Source: Streptomyces sp. NBC_00670
GTDB lineage: Bacteria > Actinomycetota > Actinomycetes > Streptomycetales > Streptomycetaceae
Length of the DNA stretch: 64,000 bases
Direction of reading: 5' to 3'
Assembly (NCBI RefSeq): GCF_036226765.1
Contig: NZ_CP109017.1
Coordinates: 1,426,001 to 1,490,000 of the forward strand
Below, one piece after another: positions 61,629-64,000 of this stretch. Under the pieces are notes generated by a model, which worked only from the letters and a program-made list of their open reading frames with translations, searched no databases and was not told the origin of the DNA. The number at the start of each line of letters is the position of its first letter. Positions within the stretch are counted from its first letter, which is position 1. The translations under genes were made by a program, and so were the position numbers.

Positions 61629-61745
61629 CTTTTTCGCCCCTGCCGCCCCTTCCCTTCCCGTCCCCGGGGGGGCCTCCGCCCCCGGACCCACAAAAGATGC
61701 GCCCACGCGGCGGAGCCGCACATCGACACAGCCCCGCGCCCCTTC
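61629..61745. repeat. modular intergenic hairpin repeat, copy E (shortened)
   Basis: After the gylR stop come the C-rich tract (TTTTTCGCCCCTGCCGCCCC, 61630-61662), a degenerate hairpin GGGGGGCCTCCGCCCCC (about 61667-61683) and a CGCGGCGGAGCCGCACATCG unit (about 61705-61744). The order is the same as in copy C, but the GGGGCGCGGGGAACTGCGCG module is missing. It probably also terminates gylR. Confidence 0.7.
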
Positions 61746-61810
61746 CCCGCGTCCCTTCCTCGGCCGCTCCCTGCCGCGATCCATAACCCACCCCGATCAA
61801 TAACGATCGC

Positions 61811-61827
61811 GTTTTCGATAACCGAAC
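61811..61827. promoter_or_regulatory. weak second operator-like site upstream of glpF
   Basis: GTTTTCGATAACCGAAC has TTCG/CGAA arms like the gylR site but with a 5-nt instead of 7-nt centre. It lies about 60 nt upstream of the stronger site, in the AT-richer promoter region. Confidence 0.3.
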
Positions 61828-61867
61828 CCTTGACTGCCGCGCACCGCGCGGCGAGACTCGCGTCCAT

Positions 61868-61887
61868 CGGTCGGCATTGTCGAACAC
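61868..61887 (-). promoter_or_regulatory. candidate GylR operator upstream of glpF
   Basis: On the minus strand this reads GTGTTCGACAATGCCGACCG, 18 of 20 identical to the gylR site at 60764-60783. It lies about 127 nt upstream of the glpF start. A TAGAGT (61905-61910) may be a -10 element just downstream, so repressor binding would block it. Confidence 0.65.
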
Positions 61888-62014
61888 CTACCGGCAATAC
61901 GCGTTAGAGTGTGACAACACCATCGGCCGGTTAACGCCCTCACCCCTGAGGGCGCGGACCACCGGAGGGACCCGGGGTTCGCCTTCCCCTGGACGAAGGA
62001 CAAAGGAGTCGCGG

Positions 62015-62809
62015 GTGTCCAGCTCCGACATCTTCATCGGCGAGACCATCGGTACCGCCATACTCATCCTGCTCGGCGCCGGCGTCTGTGCCGCCGTCAC
62101 CCTCAAGGCCTCCAAGGCGCGCAACGCCGGCTGGCTCGCCATCAGCTTCGGCTGGGGCTTCGCGGTCCTCACCGCGGTCTACATCTCCGGGCCGCTCTCC
62201 GGAGCCCACCTCAACCCGGCCGTCACCCTCGCCATCGCGATCAAGGACCACGACTTCAGCGACCTCCCGGTCTACTGGGGCGGGCAGCTCCTCGGCGCCA
62301 TGATCGGCGCCGCGCTGACCTGGATCGCGTACTACGGACAGTTCCACGCGCACCTCACCGACCGTGAGGTCGTCGGCGGTCCGGGCGCGCAGGACACCAG
62401 GGTCAAGGCCGTCGAGGCCCAGGAGACGAAGGCCGGACCGGTGCTCGGCGTCTTCTCCACCGGTCCCGAGATCCGCAACGCGGTGCTGAACATCGCCACG
62501 GAGGTCATCGGCACCTTCGTCCTCTGCCTCGCCGTCCTCACCCAGGGCCTGAACGACAGCGGCAAGGGCCTGGGCGTCGTGGGCGGACTGATCACCGCCC
62601 TGGTGGTCGTCTCCATCGGTCTCTCGCTCGGCGGCCCCACCGGGTACGCGATCAACCCGGCCCGTGACCTCGGTCCCCGCATCGTGCACGCCCTGCTCCC
62701 CCTGCCCAACAAGGGCGGTTCCGACTGGAGCTACGCCTGGATCCCGGTGGCCGGTCCGCTGATCGGCGGCGCGATCGCTGCAGGCCTCTACAACGTCGCC
62801 TTTGCTTAG
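62015..62809 (+). CDS. glpF: glycerol uptake facilitator (aquaglyceroporin) GlpF
   Basis: The 264-residue MIP-family channel has six membrane helices and the two NPA loops [14 protein letters not shown] and [18 protein letters not shown], the second followed by Arg of the selectivity filter and the Asp of glycerol channels (ARD). It lets glycerol diffuse into the cell. GTG at 62015 lies six nt behind AAAGGAG. It is followed by glpK with a gap of 90 nt and preceded by the candidate GylR operator, so it heads the glycerol operon. Confidence 0.96.
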   Translation: MSSSDIFIGETIGTAILILLGAGVCAAVTLKASKARNAGWLAISFGWGFAVLTAVYISGPLSGAHLNPAVTLAIAIKDHDFSDLPVYWGGQLLGAMIGAALTWIAYYGQFHAHLTDREVVGGPGAQDTRVKAVEAQETKAGPVLGVFSTGPEIRNAVLNIATEVIGTFVLCLAVLTQGLNDSGKGLGVVGGLITALVVVSIGLSLGGPTGYAINPARDLGPRIVHALLPLPNKGGSDWSYAWIPVAGPLIGGAIAAGLYNVAFA

Positions 62810-62899
62810 AGGAACCATTCCTTCACAAGCACAGCGCCGTACGGACAGCCCCCCGACCACGGATCTCACGGAATCCCCCGCTACTCCCAGGAGCACACA

Positions 62900-64000
62900 G
62901 TGACCGACGCACACACCGCCGGGCCGTTCATCGCCGCCATCGACCAGGGCACGACCTCCTCGCGCTGCATCGTCTTCGACCGGGACGGCCGCATCGTCTC
63001 CGTCGACCAGAAGGAACACGAGCAGATCTTCCCCAAGCCGGGCTGGGTCGAACACAACGCCACCGAGATCTGGACCAACGTCCAGGAGGTCGTCGCCGGC
63101 GCCATCGAGAAGGCCGGCATCACCCGGGACGACATCAAGGCCATCGGCATCACCAACCAGCGCGAGACCACCGTGCTGTGGGACAAGAACACCGGCGAGC
63201 CGGTCCACAACGCGATCGTCTGGCAGGACACCCGTACCGACGGGCTGTGCCGGGAGCTCGGCCGCAATGTCGGCCAGGACCGCTTCCGCCGCGAGACGGG
63301 TCTCCCCCTCGCCTCCTACTTCGCCGGCCCCAAGGCCCGCTGGCTGCTCGACCACGTCGACGGCCTCAAGGAGCGCGCCGAGCGCGGCGACATCCTCTTC
63401 GGCACGATGGACACCTGGGTCATCTGGAACCTGACCGGCGGCGCCGACGGCGGCCGGCACGTCACGGACGTCACCAACGCCTCCCGCACCCTGCTGATGA
63501 ACCTGCACACCATGGCGTGGGACGAGAAGATCGCCGAGTCCATCGGCGTGCCCACGGCGATGCTGCCGGAGATCCGCTCCTCCGCCGAGGTCTACGGCGA
63601 GATCAAGGGCGGCCGGCTCGGCGAGCTGCTCGGCGGCATTCCCGTCGCCTCCGCACTCGGCGACCAGCAGGCGGCCCTGTTCGGGCAGACCTGTTTCGCC
63701 GAGGGCGAGACGAAGTCGACGTACGGCACCGGCACCTTCATGGTGATGAACACCGGCGACAAGCTGATCAACTCCTACAGCGGGCTGCTGACCACCGTCG
63801 GCTACCAGATCGGCGACAACAAGCCGGTCTACGCCCTGGAGGGCTCGATCGCCGTCACCGGCTCCCTGGTGCAGTGGATGCGCGACCAGATGGGCCTCAT
63901 CTCCACCGCCGCCGAGATCGAGACGCTCGCCCTGTCCGTCGAGGACAACGGCGGCGCCTACTTCGTACCGGCCTTCTCCGGCCTGTTCGCCCCGTACTGG
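62900..64000 (+). CDS. glpK: glycerol kinase GlpK, truncated by the window end
   Basis: The first 367 codons of a FGGY-family kinase are visible. It starts with GTG behind AGGAG at six nt and contains [20 protein letters not shown] (ATP/glycerol-binding N-terminus), [58 protein letters not shown], and [20 protein letters not shown]. It makes glycerol-3-phosphate, also the likely inducer of GylR. The remaining C-terminal ATP domain and the downstream glpD expected in Streptomyces are outside the window. Confidence 0.97.
   Translation, partial: MTDAHTAGPFIAAIDQGTTSSRCIVFDRDGRIVSVDQKEHEQIFPKPGWVEHNATEIWTNVQEVVAGAIEKAGITRDDIKAIGITNQRETTVLWDKNTGEPVHNAIVWQDTRTDGLCRELGRNVGQDRFRRETGLPLASYFAGPKARWLLDHVDGLKERAERGDILFGTMDTWVIWNLTGGADGGRHVTDVTNASRTLLMNLHTMAWDEKIAESIGVPTAMLPEIRSSAEVYGEIKGGRLGELLGGIPVASALGDQQAALFGQTCFAEGETKSTYGTGTFMVMNTGDKLINSYSGLLTTVGYQIGDNKPVYALEGSIAVTGSLVQWMRDQMGLISTAAEIETLALSVEDNGGAYFVPAFSGLFAPYW

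Overview
The window reads as a Streptomyces chromosome core segment. Support for this: very high G+C with third-position bias, frequent GTG starts, and a gene order that I recall from Streptomyces coelicolor around SCO1596-SCO1660 (infC-rpmI-rplT, the glnA4 cluster, the cvn9/rar conservon, tatAC, pafBC, pafA, prcBA-pup-dop-arc, metH, gylR-glpFK). That comparison is from memory; no search was run. No tRNA, rRNA, insertion sequence, prophage or CRISPR array was seen.

Layout. 1-2216: translation operon infC-rpmI-rplT on the minus strand, followed by the start of an RNA methyltransferase. infC uses a rare AUC start behind a strong Shine-Dalgarno and a leader of about 280 nt. 2.3-10.8 kb: small housekeeping and hypothetical genes, including a secreted mycosin-like subtilase translationally coupled to a proline-rich membrane protein, a PLP aldolase/racemase-fold enzyme and a secreted HAD phosphatase. 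10.9-16.9 kb: a gamma-glutamylation amine-catabolic cluster (SDR, aldehyde dehydrogenase, glutamine-synthetase-like GlnA4; divergent FadR-type GntR regulator and class I amidotransferase) with a PuuR-like XRE-cupin regulator beside it. 17-21.2 kb: secreted beta-propeller-like protein and an OpuA-type osmoprotectant ABC transporter with fused permease and binding protein. 21.3-24.3 kb: 5'-3' exonuclease-like protein, siderophore-interacting protein behind a probable iron box, and an RluA-type pseudouridine synthase. 24.3-28.8 kb: the conservon cvnA-B-C-D plus a P450 that lacks the EXXR motif. 29.1-33.4 kb: Ski2/Mtr4-like helicase and tatC-tatA. 33.9-48.7 kb: the actinobacterial proteasome/pupylation region (pafBC, two FKBP proteins, pafA, an MFS/LacI pair, prcA, prcB, pup, dop, arc, ferredoxin). 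48.7-56.9 kb: secreted protein, tRNA m1A58 methyltransferase, site-2 protease, RecB-like nuclease, orphan response regulator, peptide-binding lipoprotein, HAD hydrolase. 57-64 kb: metH, then the glycerol regulon gylR-glpF-glpK (glpK cut by the window end).

Functional links. The proteasome region encodes a nearly complete pupylation system: Pup already ending in Gly-Gly-Glu, ligase PafA, depupylase Dop, ATPase Arc with the C-terminal GQYL tail, and the 20S core PrcA/PrcB. The glycerol genes share a 20-bp site upstream of gylR and glpF (18 of 20 identical), a good candidate for the GylR operator. The GlnA4 operon runs with a gap of only 34 nt into a secreted phosphatase resembling phosphorylcholine phosphatases, which suggests that headgroup phosphate release may feed amine catabolism.

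Outside genes, the most distinctive signal is a family of modular hairpin-rich repeats found in four intergenic gaps (about 0.2, 16.2, 33.7 and 61.7 kb) with the same modules in a conserved order. A related hairpin array has entered the coding sequence of the proline-rich membrane protein. No wholly new multi-gene system is obvious; the items least explained by known biology are these repeats, the mycosin/proline-rich pair, and the regulatory palindromes listed below.
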